Under the pieces are notes generated by a model, which had not been told where the DNA came from, ran no database searches, and saw only the letters and a program-made list of their open reading frames with translations. Positions 41,217 through 50,040 of a stretch of DNA of 64,000 nucleotides are shown piece by piece. The stretch spans positions 37,224-101,223 of the forward strand of contig NZ_BJUA01000013.1 of assembly GCF_007989825.1 (NCBI RefSeq), given 5' to 3'. Each line of letters starts with the position of its first letter. Within the stretch, counting starts at the first letter, position 1. The stretch comes from Cellulomonas persica (lineage in GTDB: Bacteria > Actinomycetota > Actinomycetes > Actinomycetales > Cellulomonadaceae). Made by a program: the position numbers and the translations under genes.

Positions 41217-42155
41217 ATGCTGGACCCCAGCGAGATCTACGAGGTGGACCCGGCGGCCGAGGCCGAGGTCCGGGCACGGTCAGCCGTCCAGGGCAGCGGA
41301 CCGGTGCTGGTGCACGCGGTGCGCGGGTTCGTCGACGCCGGCGCCACCGGCCAGCTCGCGGTCGAGCACCTGGTCGAGGAGTTCCCGCACACGCGCCTGG
41401 CGACGTTCGACACCGACCAGCTCGTCGACTACCGCTCGCGCCGACCCGCGATGACGTTCGACGCGACCGCGTGGACGCACTACGAGGAGCCGCAGCTCGT
41501 CGTCGACCTCGTGCGCGACGCCGAGGGGGTCCCGTTCCTGCTGCTGCACGGCGCCGAGCCGGACGTGCAGTGGGAGCGGTACGTGGCCGCGGTCCGTCAG
41601 CTCGTCGAGCGGTTCGACGTGCCGCTCACGATCGGGCTGCACGGCATCCCCATGGGTCTGCCGCACACGCGGCCCGTGTCCGTGACGGCGCACGCGACGC
41701 GCGCCGACCTCGTCGCCGACCACCGCTCCTGGTTCGGCCAGGTGCAGGTGCCGGCGAGCGCGTCGGCGCTGCTCGAGCTGCGACTCGGCGAGGCCGGCCA
41801 CGACGCGATGGGCTTCGCGGTGCACGTCCCGCACTACCTCGCGCAGTCGCAGTACCCGCAGGCGACGATCGCCGGGCTGCGCGCCGTCGAGCGTGCGACC
41901 GGTCTGGACCTGCGCACGGGCGAGCTCGACGCGGCGGCGACCGACGCGACGCTCGAGATCGAGCGTCAGGTGTCCCAGTCCGACGAGGTGCGCTCGCTCG
42001 TGACCGCGCTCGAGGAGCAGTACGACGCGTTCAGCCGCAATGTCGGCAGCACGAGCCTGCTCGCGCAGGCCACGGACCTGCCGACGGCCGACGAGCTCGG
42101 CGCCGAGTTCGAACGCTTCCTGGCACAGCAGGGCGACGACCCCGCGGGCACCTGA
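41217..42155 (+). CDS. PAC2 family protein
   Basis: 312 residues. The PAC2 domain (proteasome-assembly-chaperone-like) is recognisable: GPVLVHAVRGFVDAGATGQLAVEHLVEE, ATFDTDQLVDYRSRRPAMTFD, PFLLLHGAEPDVQWERYVAAV, GLHGIPMGLPHTRPVSVTAHA and VHVPHYLAQSQYPQATIAGL. The C-terminal ~70 residues are a predicted coiled coil (DATLEIERQVSQSDEVRSL). A proteasome connection in bacteria is not demonstrated. ATG 41217 is chosen. GTG 41205, four codons earlier, is possible, with GAGGGA as ribosome-binding site for either. Confidence 0.85.
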   Translation: MLDPSEIYEVDPAAEAEVRARSAVQGSGPVLVHAVRGFVDAGATGQLAVEHLVEEFPHTRLATFDTDQLVDYRSRRPAMTFDATAWTHYEEPQLVVDLVRDAEGVPFLLLHGAEPDVQWERYVAAVRQLVERFDVPLTIGLHGIPMGLPHTRPVSVTAHATRADLVADHRSWFGQVQVPASASALLELRLGEAGHDAMGFAVHVPHYLAQSQYPQATIAGLRAVERATGLDLRTGELDAAATDATLEIERQVSQSDEVRSLVTALEEQYDAFSRNVGSTSLLAQATDLPTADELGAEFERFLAQQGDDPAGT

Positions 42156-42515
42156 CCCGACGTCGCGTCCGCATTCGCACCGCCGTGCGCACCGTCCTTC
42201 GCGTCGACCTCGACCGAGGCTGGTGACCTGGCCGGTCACCCGTCCGGCGCACGGATCGCGCGGTGTTTACCCAATCGTTGTCGAAATGCGGTCGAACGAC
42301 CCCTGTGAGGCGTGGCGCACGACACAGCGCGATGCAAGGATCGCTGACGTTGCAGTGGCGTGATCGCTTGACCGGTGCCGTCGCTCCCGGTGACCCGGGG
42401 CGGCAGTCCCACCAGCCCTTCGGCTGGCCCACCCGGTGCAGGACGTGAGGCATTGCGGCACGGTCGCGGAGCAGTTCCGTGGCCGCCACCGAGTGGAACG
42501 ACAAGGAAGCACGAC
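42156..42515 (+). other. Leader and upstream region of the cold-shock gene (360 bases)
   Basis: No gene. Bases 42262-42300 are less GC-rich (TTTACCCAATCGTTGTCG) and may hold the promoter, but I cannot fix a -35/-10 pair. A small hairpin CCAGCC-CTTC-GGCTGG lies at 42412-42427, and AAGGAA at 42503-42508 is the ribosome-binding site. Long structured leaders are usual for cold-shock mRNAs, which may explain the length. Confidence 0.5.
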
Positions 42516-42719
42516 ATGGCGCAGGGTGCAGTCAAGTGGTTCAACGCTGAGAAGGGCTTCGGGTTCATCGCCCAGGACGGCGGCGGTGCCGACGTCTTCG
42601 TCCACTACTCCGCGATCGAGACGCAGGGTTACCGCACGCTCGACGAGGGTCAGCGCGTCGAGTTCGAGATCACGCAGGGCCAGAAGGGTCCGCAGGCGGA
42701 GCACGTCCGCCCGCTCTGA
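42516..42719 (+). CDS. Cold-shock protein (CspA family)
   Basis: 67 residues, a single OB-fold cold-shock domain. It has [18 protein letters not shown] with the RNA-binding RNP1-like [15 protein letters not shown] as RNP2 and a C-terminal [12 protein letters not shown]. It binds single-stranded RNA/DNA and melts secondary structure. The length and sequence equal the constitutive/cold-induced Csp of actinobacteria. ATG 42516, AAGGAA seven bases upstream. A strong terminator follows. Confidence 0.95.
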   Translation: MAQGAVKWFNAEKGFGFIAQDGGGADVFVHYSAIETQGYRTLDEGQRVEFEITQGQKGPQAEHVRPL

Positions 42720-42754
42720 GCTCGGACGTACGACCGCGAGCGTCGCGGAACTCC

Positions 42755-42791
42755 ACGAAGGGACCGACCCGACCAGGGTCGGTCCCTTCGT
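42755..42791 (+). terminator. Terminator after the cold-shock gene
   Basis: A 16-bp perfect stem (42755-42770 with 42776-42791, core GAAGGGACCGACCC) with a 5-base loop, 35 bases after the stop codon. Confidence 0.88.
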
Positions 42792-42895
42792 CGTGGCGGG
42801 ACCCTGCCGTCGTTGGGCCCTTGCCGTCACCGAGTCGTGGTCGTGCCCGTCTCCTTCGCCGCCGCGGTCTGGCAGCCAGGGCCGCTCAGGACAGA

Positions 42896-43813
42896 TCAGG
42901 CGCCGGCCGGGGTGTCGACGGGCGGGTCGCGCAGGACGGGCGCGGAGCCGACGAGCGCGGCGAGCTCGTCGCCGCGCAGCAGGCGGGCCGGTGCCGGGAG
43001 ACTGCGGACCGCGCGCGCCAGCCCGGCGACCGCGAGCAGCTGCGCGTCGTCGCTCGCCGCGAGCACGACGTTGCCGTAGCCGCGGCCGCGCAGGAGCGAG
43101 GGCTCCGCGATCGCGGCCACGTCGGGGAACACGTCGGCCAGGGTCGCGGCCTCGCTGCGTGCGCGGGTGAGTGCCGCACCGTCCGCGCAGTTGACCAGGT
43201 ACAGGCCGCCCGGACGCAGCACGCGGGCGACGTCGCGGACCATCTCGACGGTCGTGACGTGCGACGGCGTGGTGTCGCCCGCGAACACGTCCCGCACGAC
43301 GACGTCCGCCGACGCGTCCGGCAGCCGCGAGAGCTGCTCGCGCGCGTCACCGGCCCGGATCCGCAGCGCGGGGGAGCGCGGGAGTGCGAACCACGTCCGC
43401 ACGAGCTCGGGCAGCTGGGCGTCGAGCTCGACCGCGATCTGGCGCGAGCCCGGTCGCACCGCGTCGAGCGCCCGCGCGAGCGCGCAGCCCGCGGCCCCGA
43501 GGTGGACGACGTCGAGAGGGTCGCCGGGCCGCAGGACGTCCACGACGAGCGCCATCTGCTGCATGTACTCGAACGCGAGGACGCCCGGGTCGTCCAGGTC
43601 CAGGTAGGAGCTCGGCACGCCGTTGACGAGCAGCGTGGCGCCCGACGAGTGGTCGGGGTCGGGGACGATCTCGACGGTCCCCGTCGGGATGGTGACCGGC
43701 CCGGTCGGCCAGGACGCGCGGGTCGCGCGGGCACCGGACCGGGCGGTCGTACGGCCGCCTGGACCCGATGTCGGTGGTCGGTGCGAGCCTTGGCGTCGTC
43801 CTCGGTCGGGCAT
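42896..43813 (-). CDS. Spermidine synthase-like methyltransferase-fold protein
   Basis: 305 residues. After an Arg/Thr-rich N-terminus of ~40, the fold has YLDLDDPGVLAFEYMQQMALVVD, the nucleotide motif DVVHLGAAGCALARALDA, IAVELDAQLPELVRTWF, the acidic loop GDAREQLSRLPDASADVVVRDVF, and GGLYLVNCADGAALTRARSE. This is the polyamine synthase Rossmann-like fold found as a stand-alone protein in many actinobacteria. Several of the canonical spermidine-synthase acidic residues are not clear, so activity as an aminopropyltransferase is doubtful. ATG 43813 follows TAGGGT by six bases (leaderless layout). Divergent from the SOS-controlled HEPN–dinB unit. Confidence 0.72.
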   Translation of the reverse strand: MPDRGRRQGSHRPPTSGPGGRTTARSGARATRASWPTGPVTIPTGTVEIVPDPDHSSGATLLVNGVPSSYLDLDDPGVLAFEYMQQMALVVDVLRPGDPLDVVHLGAAGCALARALDAVRPGSRQIAVELDAQLPELVRTWFALPRSPALRIRAGDAREQLSRLPDASADVVVRDVFAGDTTPSHVTTVEMVRDVARVLRPGGLYLVNCADGAALTRARSEAATLADVFPDVAAIAEPSLLRGRGYGNVVLAASDDAQLLAVAGLARAVRSLPAPARLLRGDELAALVGSAPVLRDPPVDTPAGA

Positions 43814-43819
43814 GCGTCG

Positions 43820-43825
43820 ACCCTA
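43820..43825 (-). promoter_or_regulatory. -10 element of the spermidine synthase-like gene
   Basis: TAGGGT on the minus strand six bases before ATG 43813. No ribosome-binding site. Confidence 0.55.
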
Positions 43826-43920
43826 CGGGTCGCCCCCGGGGGCGGTCCTCCGTGGAGGTCCCGCCGTCGATCGTCCGCGGGACGTCGTTCGTGGGGAATC
43901 CGGGGGCGAGGTCTCCACGC

Positions 43921-43950
43921 TTGACGGAGATCGAACAGATGTTCGATACT
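43921..43950 (+). promoter_or_regulatory. SOS promoter with perfect LexA box for HEPN–dinB
   Basis: TTGACG (43921-43926) and GATACT (43945-43950), 18 bases apart, form a promoter. The spacer is filled by TCGAACAGATGTTCGA (43931-43946), a fully symmetric LexA box identical to the consensus. Tight repression and strong damage induction are expected. Confidence 0.9.
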
Positions 43951-44013
43951 GAGGTGAACCAGGGTGGACCGCGGCGCGGTCGACCGCACGGTGCGAGGTG
44001 GAGGTGGTCGGGG

Positions 44014-44454
44014 ATGGTGGCGGTGGTGCACACGGGTCGCGCGCACGAGCTGCTGGCGCGAGCCGACGCGGAGCTGCTCGCCGCCCAGTACTCGAGCGAG
44101 CCGTGGGAGCGGTTCGGGCACGCCCACCTGGCGGGCCTCCGGGCGGGAGCGGCCGTCATCGCCCGGCGCGGCGCCCCGACGGGTCGGGGTGCCCCTCGTA
44201 CGGTCTGGGGCATGCTCACGCAGGTCGCCCCCGAGCTCGAGCGGCTGGCGCGCTTCTTCGCCGACGGCGCCGCGCTGCGCTCGGCGGTGGACGCCGGCCG
44301 CTTCGACCAGGTCGACGAGGAGCGGGCCGAGCTCACGCTGTGCGCCGCCGAGGACCTCGTCGACGCCGCACGCGAGCTCGTCCAGGCGCTCGACGCCCGC
44401 GACCTGGCGGAGCGGGGCGGGAGCCCACGCATGCTCGCGGTGCGTGCGTCGTGA
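44014..44454 (+). CDS. SAV_6107-type HEPN domain protein
   Basis: 146 residues, all-helical. It has GRAHELLARADAELLAAQYS, WERFGHAHLAGLRAGAAVIARRG, a loop with PRTVWGMLTQVAPELERLARFFADGA, and a last helix DLVDAARELVQALD. This matches the SAV_6107 family of HEPN-like proteins. The Rx4-6H motif of ribonucleolytic HEPN domains is not seen, so it may be a non-catalytic adaptor. GGAGGTGG at 44000-44007 lies six bases before ATG 44014. The stop overlaps the dinB GTG (GTGA), so the two products are made together under a perfect LexA box. A role with Pol IV in translesion synthesis is inference. Confidence 0.78.
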   Translation: MVAVVHTGRAHELLARADAELLAAQYSSEPWERFGHAHLAGLRAGAAVIARRGAPTGRGAPRTVWGMLTQVAPELERLARFFADGAALRSAVDAGRFDQVDEERAELTLCAAEDLVDAARELVQALDARDLAERGGSPRMLAVRAS

Positions 44455-45734
44455 GCCGAGCGCCCCGCGCGGCGCACGTCCGTCGGAGCTGGGGGACGAG
44501 CGAGGACGGCTGCTCGATCCTGCACGTCGACATGGACGCGTTCTTCGCGTCCGTCGAGCTCGCGCGCCGGCCGCAGCTGCGCGGGCTGCCGGTGATCGTG
44601 GGCGGTGCCGCGCGCGGCGTCGTCCTGGCTGCGACGTACGAGGCGCGCGCGTACGGCGTGCACTCGGCGATGCCGATGGCCGCTGCGATGCGCCTGTGCC
44701 CGCAGGCCGTCGTGGTCCCGCCTGACCACAGCGCGTACCACGAGGTGTCGGTCGGGGTGATGGAGGTGCTCTCGGACGTCACCGCGCTCGTCGAGCAGGT
44801 GAGCGTCGACGAGGCGTTCCTCGATGTGGCGGGCGCGCGCCGCAGGCTCGGTCCGCCCACCCAGATCGCCGAGGCGATCCGCCGGGTCGTGCGCGAGCGG
44901 TACGGCATCACGTGCTCGGTCGGCATCGCGTCGACCAAGTTCGTCGCGAAGATCGCCTCCGGCCACGCGAAGCCCGACGGCGTCCTGCTGGTGCCCAAGG
45001 CTGCGACGGTCGACTTCCTGCGCGCGCTGCCCGTCGGCGCGCTCTGGGGCGTGGGGGAGCGGACCGAGGCGGCGCTGGGCCGCTGGGGCATCACGACGGT
45101 CGCGGAGCTCGCGGACTGTGACGTCGCGACGGTGCAGCGCGCGGTCGGCAAGGTCGCGGGCGCGCACCTGCACGACCTCGCGTGGGGCCGCGACCCGCGT
45201 CCGGTGAGCCCCGGGCGGGAGGAGAAGTCGATCGGGGCGGAGGAGACCTTCGTCACGGACGAGCACGACCTCGGCGTCGTGCAGGCGAAGGCGCTCGAGC
45301 TGGCGGACCGGTGCGCCCGGCGTCTGCGGCAACGCTCGCTCGTCGCCCGGACCGTCACGATCAAGGTCCGCACCTCCGACTTCCGGACGCTCACCCGGTC
45401 CCGCACCCTCGGCACGCCGACCGACGTCGGTCGCGAGATCTACCTGGCGGCCCGAGCGATGCTCGCGGGCGTGGACCTGCGCGGACTGCCGGTACGGCTG
45501 GTCGGGGTCCGGGTCGAGACGCTCTCGCCGGTGACCGTCGCGGTCCGTCAGCCGACCTTCGCGGAGGTGGTGGACGAGGGCGCTGGGTCGGACGAGGCGC
45601 ACCGCGAGGCCGAGCGCGCGATGGACCAGGTCCGGGACAAGTTCGGCGCTCGCGCGATCCGTCCGGCGACCGCGATCTCGACCCCGACATCGGATCGCTC
45701 GACTACCACCTTCCAGGTGGCGGATCTATCCTGA
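44451..45734 (+). CDS. dinB: DNA polymerase IV (Y-family, DinB)
   Basis: 427 residues. The catalytic carboxylates are in HVDMDAFFASVE (Asp27) and QVSVDEAFLDV (Asp/Glu near 120). The palm has YEARAYGVHSAMPM, the helix-hairpin-helix is in LWGVGERTEAALGRWGI, and the little finger is in EEKSIGAEETF and VTIKVRTSDFRTLTRSRTL. It carries out error-prone translesion synthesis. A short Ser/Thr tail ends the protein. A canonical beta-clamp motif is not obvious; RQPTFAEV (about 364) is the nearest candidate. GTG 44451 overlaps the HEPN stop by four bases. Controlled by the upstream LexA box. Confidence 0.95.
   Translation: MSRAPRAAHVRRSWGTSEDGCSILHVDMDAFFASVELARRPQLRGLPVIVGGAARGVVLAATYEARAYGVHSAMPMAAAMRLCPQAVVVPPDHSAYHEVSVGVMEVLSDVTALVEQVSVDEAFLDVAGARRRLGPPTQIAEAIRRVVRERYGITCSVGIASTKFVAKIASGHAKPDGVLLVPKAATVDFLRALPVGALWGVGERTEAALGRWGITTVAELADCDVATVQRAVGKVAGAHLHDLAWGRDPRPVSPGREEKSIGAEETFVTDEHDLGVVQAKALELADRCARRLRQRSLVARTVTIKVRTSDFRTLTRSRTLGTPTDVGREIYLAARAMLAGVDLRGLPVRLVGVRVETLSPVTVAVRQPTFAEVVDEGAGSDEAHREAERAMDQVRDKFGARAIRPATAISTPTSDRSTTTFQVADLS
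45727..45732 (+). promoter_or_regulatory. -10 element of the DUF3040 gene
   Basis: TATCCT within the last codons of dinB, about 40 bases before ATG 45773, giving DUF3040 a short leader of its own. Confidence 0.4.
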
Positions 45735-45772
45735 TCCCGACACGTTCATCGACATGACCATCGGGGGTCGGG

Positions 45773-46183
45773 ATGCCTCTCTCTGAGTACGAGCAGCGCG
45801 TCCTGGAGCAGATGGAGCGCCAGCTCGCGACGGACGACCCGCGTCTGGCGAACACGCTGACGCAGCGCGGCCGCCGTGCGGTCGGACGCTACGTCGTCGC
45901 CGGCATCGGCGCGGCGCTCGGACTGCTGCTGCTCGTGATCGGCGCCGCGGAGAGCCTCCCGCTGCTCGGTGTCGTGGGCTTCATCGTCATGTTCGTGCCG
46001 GTCGCGTACGCGTTCGCGCGCCCGCACCGCCAGTCCGGTCCGACGGGCGTCGTGACCGACGACGGCGCCGTCCGCAAGCACGGTGGCCAGAAGAAGGCCA
46101 AGGGACGTGCCAAGGGGCAGAGCTTCATGTCCCGCATGGAGGAGCGCTGGGACCGCCGTCGCGGCGAGAGCGGCGGTCTGTGA
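45773..46183 (+). CDS. DUF3040 membrane protein
   Basis: 136 residues. The N-terminal motif PLSEYEQRVLEQMERQLATDDPRLA is the DUF3040 signature. Two transmembrane helices follow (VVAGIGAALGLLLLVIGA and LLGVVGFIVMFVPVAYAFA), and the C-terminal tail is strongly basic (KKAKGRAKG, MSRMEERWDRRR). The family is actinobacteria-specific and commonly found just upstream of mraZ and the division cluster, as here, hinting at an envelope role, but function is unknown. ATG 45773 has GGGGGTCGG upstream as a weak ribosome-binding site. Confidence 0.88.
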   Translation: MPLSEYEQRVLEQMERQLATDDPRLANTLTQRGRRAVGRYVVAGIGAALGLLLLVIGAAESLPLLGVVGFIVMFVPVAYAFARPHRQSGPTGVVTDDGAVRKHGGQKKAKGRAKGQSFMSRMEERWDRRRGESGGL

Positions 46184-46375
46184 CCCGAGGTCGCGCCCAC
46201 CCGTCCCGCTGCGACGACCGTCACGCCCGGCGCTGATCGGTGCCGCCCCGCTCGTCCTGTTCTGCGCTGCTCCAGGCCGGGATCTCACTGAGCGGTCACC
46301 CTCGACCGACCTGCGTCCGCCCGTGGGCCACGCGCGGGTGAAATCGGCCGCCGGCATCAGCGCGTAGCCGCGCCC

Positions 46376-46408
46376 CGTGCCTGACGGCCGAGAGTCCGTC
46401 CTGGCACG
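46376..46408 (-). terminator. Probable terminator of the transglutaminase operon
   Basis: CGTGCC-T-GACGG pairs with CCGTC-CT-GGCACG (an 11-bp stem with a small bulge, 8-base loop), ten bases beyond the last stop codon of the moxR operon. The gap to DUF3040 holds nothing else. Confidence 0.6.
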
Positions 46409-46417
46409 AGACGCGGC

Positions 46418-48793
46418 TCAGCGACGGACGCTGCTGCGGCTGTTGCGATGCACGAGGCCCCGGACAGCGTGCCGGGCCTGGCTCAACCGGCTCTGGCGCG
46501 CCACGCCCGCCCCTCGGGCGCCCGTGATGACCTGGTCGGCCCACCGCGCGGTGGCCCCGGGCTCGGGTGCGACGGCGTGCAGGGCGTACCGCTCCTGCTC
46601 GACGGCACGTGCGAGCGAGCGCAGGGCCTCGACGGACTCGTCGTCCAGCGGGCCCCCCGCGGCGTGCTCGACCTGCCGCACGACCACCGGGACCACGGCC
46701 CGCGGGGTCGTCGCGGGCGTCCAGCGCACGCCGAGGCGCGCGAGCCCGCGCCGCAGTCGCACCCAGGCCTGCTCCGGCGTGAGGTCGGCGAGCACGCGTG
46801 CGCGTCGGCGGGTGAGGGCGGTCACGACCAGCGCCGCGATCACCAGGACCACGGCGACGGTGATCGCCACCGGCACCCAGGTCGTCTCCTCGGTCGTCGT
46901 GACCGTTCCTGGCCCGTTGTTCACGGGTGCCGTCCCGCCGGTGACGGGCGCGCCGGTCGGGATGACGTCGCCGGTGGGGAACGCACCGCCGCCGGTGTTG
47001 GCGAAGGGGTCGCTCCAGGGCGGCGGGGCGCCGGTCTGGACCGCGGGCGTGGGCTCGAACCGCACCCAGCCGTAGCCCTCGAACGCGATCTCGGGCCAGG
47101 CGTGGGACTGCTGGCCGGTGACGACGTACGAGCCGCCGGTGGCCGACCCCGGCAGGAAGCCGACGCCGACGCGCGCCGGCAGCCCGAGGGACCGGGCCAT
47201 GACGGTCATGGCGGTCGCGAACTGCACGCAGTAGCCCTGGCGCGACTCCAGGAAGTCCCACACCGGGTCGTCCGTGCGCGCGGGTGCGACGTGCGTGTCG
47301 TAGGTGAAGTTGGCCGACGAGCGCAGGAAGGTCTGCAGTGCGAGCGCCCGCTCGTAGGGCGTGGTCGCGCCTGCGTCCTGCGCGACCTGCGCGGCGAGCG
47401 CGCGGATGTCGGCCTCGTGCGAGCTCGCGGGCACCTCGAGCGCGCGCGGGTCGCCGGTGGTGGCGACCTGGGCGTCCTCGAGCTCGTCAGCGGTGAGGGA
47501 GGGGATCTCGACGGTCATCGAGAACTCCATGCCCTCGAACGTCTCCTCGGCCCCGTCGACCTGGTCGCGCGAGACGTCGTAGGACCAGTCGCCCTCGACG
47601 TCGAGCGTGCGCGGGAAGGTCGAGATCGGGAGCTGGCGGTCCTCGAGCACACCCACCGTGGCGTCGACGATCGCGATCGTGCCGCGCGACGGGTCGGGGG
47701 CGGTCCCGAGCAGGGCCGGGTCCGAGGTGAGCAGGCCGTCGGCGTCGCCGACGTCGACGGCCTGCTCGGACGGCGAGTCGGAGTGCCACGAGCGGCCGTC
47801 GAACGACAGCAGCGTGAACGCCCGCAACGGGCCGACGGAGCTCGCGTTGACGGCGGGTGCCGCTCCCGCGGTCGCGCTCGGCGCGGGAGTGGCTGGGTCC
47901 GCGGGCTCCTCGGCCTGCCCGGACTCGTCCTCGCGCCTCTCGTCGTCCGCCGCCTCGTCGAGGCTGCGCACCTGGTAGCGGAGCACGACGTCGTCGGTCC
48001 GGCTGCCGAGGCTCTCGCGCACGTCGAGGTCCGAGGTCAGGTCGACGGGTCCGCCGCGGCCCGAGCCGAACTGCGGCAGCCCCCAGGACGACCAGCCGGG
48101 GAGCCCGGCGAGCACCGGGCCGGCCACGAGGGCGACGACGAGCACGCCCGCGGCCGACGCGCCCGCCAGTCCCGCTCGTCGAGCGTCGTCGTCGCGCGTG
48201 CCGCGCGGGGCGACGCTCAGCGCGAGCAGCAGGAGGTAGAGCAGCCCGGTCCAGAACAGCGCGGAGCCGCGCGCGGGGAAGCCGAGGACGATCGTCGGCG
48301 TCCACATCGCGGCGAACGCGACGCCGGCCAGCGCCGGCATGCCGAGGCCCACGGCCAGCAGGTCGGCGGCGAGGAACACGAGGAGGGCGCCGACCGCGAG
48401 CATGAGCTCGAGCGGCCGGACCACGTCGACGGGCACGGTCGCGACCTGCACGACGTGCACGCCCTCGGACCACATCGCGGCGGTGCGTTCCCACGACGAC
48501 AGGTCGGGCACGAGCTGCAGGCGTCCGGGTGGCGCTCCGTACCGCAGGAGGACGGCGACGAACGCGACCACCAGCCCGACGACGCTCGGTGCCCACACGG
48601 ACCGGGTGAGGGCCCGGACGATCATCACGCTCGCGGCGACGACGAGCACCTGCACCGTGACGGCGCCGCGCCACGGCACGGTCCCGAGCAGGTTCGTCAG
48701 TGCGTGCAACGACGCCAGCGTCGCGAGTGCGCACAGTGCGGTGGCCACCGCGGCGCGCCAGCCGCGCGGCGTCGTGACGTGCAGGGGGCTCAT
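46418..48793 (-). CDS. Transglutaminase-like membrane protein (TgpA/DUF3488 type)
   Basis: 791 residues. The N-terminal ~245 contain six or seven transmembrane helices (DUF3488), followed by an extracytoplasmic region with a disordered acidic Pro/Ala linker. The transglutaminase core has Cys in SRQGYCVQFATAMTVMARSLG (about 525), His in QQSHAWPEIAFEGYGW (about 570), and FEPTP as the third site, where many members have FDPTP. A further membrane helix (VPVAITVAVVLVIAALVV) and a cytoplasmic DUF4129-like end close it. With MoxR and DUF58 it forms the widespread MoxR–DUF58–TgpA operon, of unknown function but envelope linked. ATG 48793 overlaps the DUF58 stop (ATGA). Confidence 0.9.
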   Translation of the reverse strand: MSPLHVTTPRGWRAAVATALCALATLASLHALTNLLGTVPWRGAVTVQVLVVAASVMIVRALTRSVWAPSVVGLVVAFVAVLLRYGAPPGRLQLVPDLSSWERTAAMWSEGVHVVQVATVPVDVVRPLELMLAVGALLVFLAADLLAVGLGMPALAGVAFAAMWTPTIVLGFPARGSALFWTGLLYLLLLALSVAPRGTRDDDARRAGLAGASAAGVLVVALVAGPVLAGLPGWSSWGLPQFGSGRGGPVDLTSDLDVRESLGSRTDDVVLRYQVRSLDEAADDERREDESGQAEEPADPATPAPSATAGAAPAVNASSVGPLRAFTLLSFDGRSWHSDSPSEQAVDVGDADGLLTSDPALLGTAPDPSRGTIAIVDATVGVLEDRQLPISTFPRTLDVEGDWSYDVSRDQVDGAEETFEGMEFSMTVEIPSLTADELEDAQVATTGDPRALEVPASSHEADIRALAAQVAQDAGATTPYERALALQTFLRSSANFTYDTHVAPARTDDPVWDFLESRQGYCVQFATAMTVMARSLGLPARVGVGFLPGSATGGSYVVTGQQSHAWPEIAFEGYGWVRFEPTPAVQTGAPPPWSDPFANTGGGAFPTGDVIPTGAPVTGGTAPVNNGPGTVTTTEETTWVPVAITVAVVLVIAALVVTALTRRRARVLADLTPEQAWVRLRRGLARLGVRWTPATTPRAVVPVVVRQVEHAAGGPLDDESVEALRSLARAVEQERYALHAVAPEPGATARWADQVITGARGAGVARQSRLSQARHAVRGLVHRNSRSSVRR

Positions 48794-50040
48794 CGCGCGC
48801 TCCCGAGCAGTCGCAGCCAGCAGTCGAGGAGCGGCTCGCCGGGGCTCGCCTCGCACGCGCGCCAGCCGGCCCGTCGCAGCGCGGCGACCGTGAACTCGGC
48901 CTCGCGGTGGTCATGGGCGTGCTGGGGGTCGCTGCGCACGATCGCCCAGCCCTGGGCGGTGTCGGCGACGTGCGCCAGCGCGCTGCGGGCGCCCGCGCCG
49001 AGCGGGCCGAGCACGCCGAGCACGATCTCCCCGCCGGCCTCGGTGCTCTCGAGCAGGTGAGCCGCGCGCACGAGCCGGGCCTGCGCCTCGGTCGTCCCGC
49101 GCGGCGCCTCGAGGTCGACCGTGCGGTCGAGCAGCGCGGCGCGCGCGCCGTCGTGCCGCGTGTGGACGAACGGGACGCCGGTGACGGTGCTGTGCTCGCT
49201 GACGCCGTCGAGCATGCGCACGGGGTGCCCTGCCTCGAGCATCGCGAGCGCGATCGACGTCGCGAGCGAGATGGTCCACTCCACGTGCGGTCCGCGGCTC
49301 GGCAGGTCGAGGAGCACGGAGACCGGGCGCATGCCCGCGCGCTCGTCGGAGCGCACGAGCAGCTCGCCGCGGCGCGCGCTGCTGCGCCAGTGCACGCGGC
49401 GCAGGTCGTCGCCCTCGTGGTAGTCGCGCAGCGACGCGTCGTCGGTGGACGGCGAGCGGGCGCCGAGCGCCACGCGGTCGGGCTCGCCGATCAGCACGTC
49501 CGACGGCGTGGGGAGCGGGACCACGGTCGGCCAGACCGTCACCTCCGCCTGCTCGCCGAGGGTGGACGTGCTCGCGACGGTGCCGAACAGGTCGGTGCGC
49601 GTCACGACGAGCGGTCCGAGCGGCCAGCGGCCGCGCCGCGCGGCGTCCACGCCGTAGGAGACGAGCACGACGCCGGACGAGCGCTGCACCCGCGCGCGCA
49701 GCGGGCGTCCGGCGGACAGCTCGGTGGCGGCCTGCTCGGCGAACTTGAGCCCGGCCAGGCGCGCGCGTCCGGACGGGTCGCTGGACGTGATGCGGACCTC
49801 GACGCCGACCCGCTCGCCCGCGTGCACGGGGTTGGGCAGGACGAGCCGGTGGACGGTGAGCGGTCGCCGTGAGCCGCCCGCGTCGAGCCAGGCGACCACG
49901 CCCGCGCTCGCCCCGACGACGACGAGCGCGACCGCGCCGAGCCGCACGAGGTCGCGCGATCCCATGCCGATCCCGAGGAGGATCAGCGCCAGGCCGGTCG
50001 CGCCGAGCGCCCAGCCCCGCAGCGTGGGCCGCAGCAGCAT
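48790..50040 (-). CDS. DUF58 domain-containing protein
   Basis: 416 residues. Two N-terminal hydrophobic segments (WALGATGLALILLGIGMG and LGAVALVVVGASAGVVAWL) anchor the protein. The DUF58 motif is DDASLRDYHEGDDLRRVHWRSSARRGELLVR (about 195-225), followed by a von Willebrand-A-like domain (PVSVLLDLPSR, the metal-site D-x-x-x-x). It is the middle gene between moxR and the transglutaminase-like gene. Its ATG 50040 overlaps the moxR stop (ATGA). Such proteins are thought to be MoxR clients in assembly of membrane or envelope complexes. Confidence 0.9.
   Translation of the reverse strand: MLLRPTLRGWALGATGLALILLGIGMGSRDLVRLGAVALVVVGASAGVVAWLDAGGSRRPLTVHRLVLPNPVHAGERVGVEVRITSSDPSGRARLAGLKFAEQAATELSAGRPLRARVQRSSGVVLVSYGVDAARRGRWPLGPLVVTRTDLFGTVASTSTLGEQAEVTVWPTVVPLPTPSDVLIGEPDRVALGARSPSTDDASLRDYHEGDDLRRVHWRSSARRGELLVRSDERAGMRPVSVLLDLPSRGPHVEWTISLATSIALAMLEAGHPVRMLDGVSEHSTVTGVPFVHTRHDGARAALLDRTVDLEAPRGTTEAQARLVRAAHLLESTEAGGEIVLGVLGPLGAGARSALAHVADTAQGWAIVRSDPQHAHDHREAEFTVAALRRAGWRACEASPGEPLLDCWLRLLGSAR

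Noticed and set aside
42278..42300. LexA-like sequence TCGAAATGCGGTCGAA before the cold-shock gene
   Set aside because: The two halves are direct copies of TCGAA rather than an inverted repeat, so it does not fit a LexA dyad.
43768..43790. Second PafBC-like motif TGTCGGTG near the spermidine synthase-like gene
   Set aside because: The sequence eight bases downstream (GAGCCT) does not fit a -10 element and it lies inside a coding region.
43347..45602. Minus-strand open frame of about 750 codons opposite dinB and the HEPN gene
   Set aside because: Antisense shadow of dinB; dinB has all Y-family motifs and a matching promoter.
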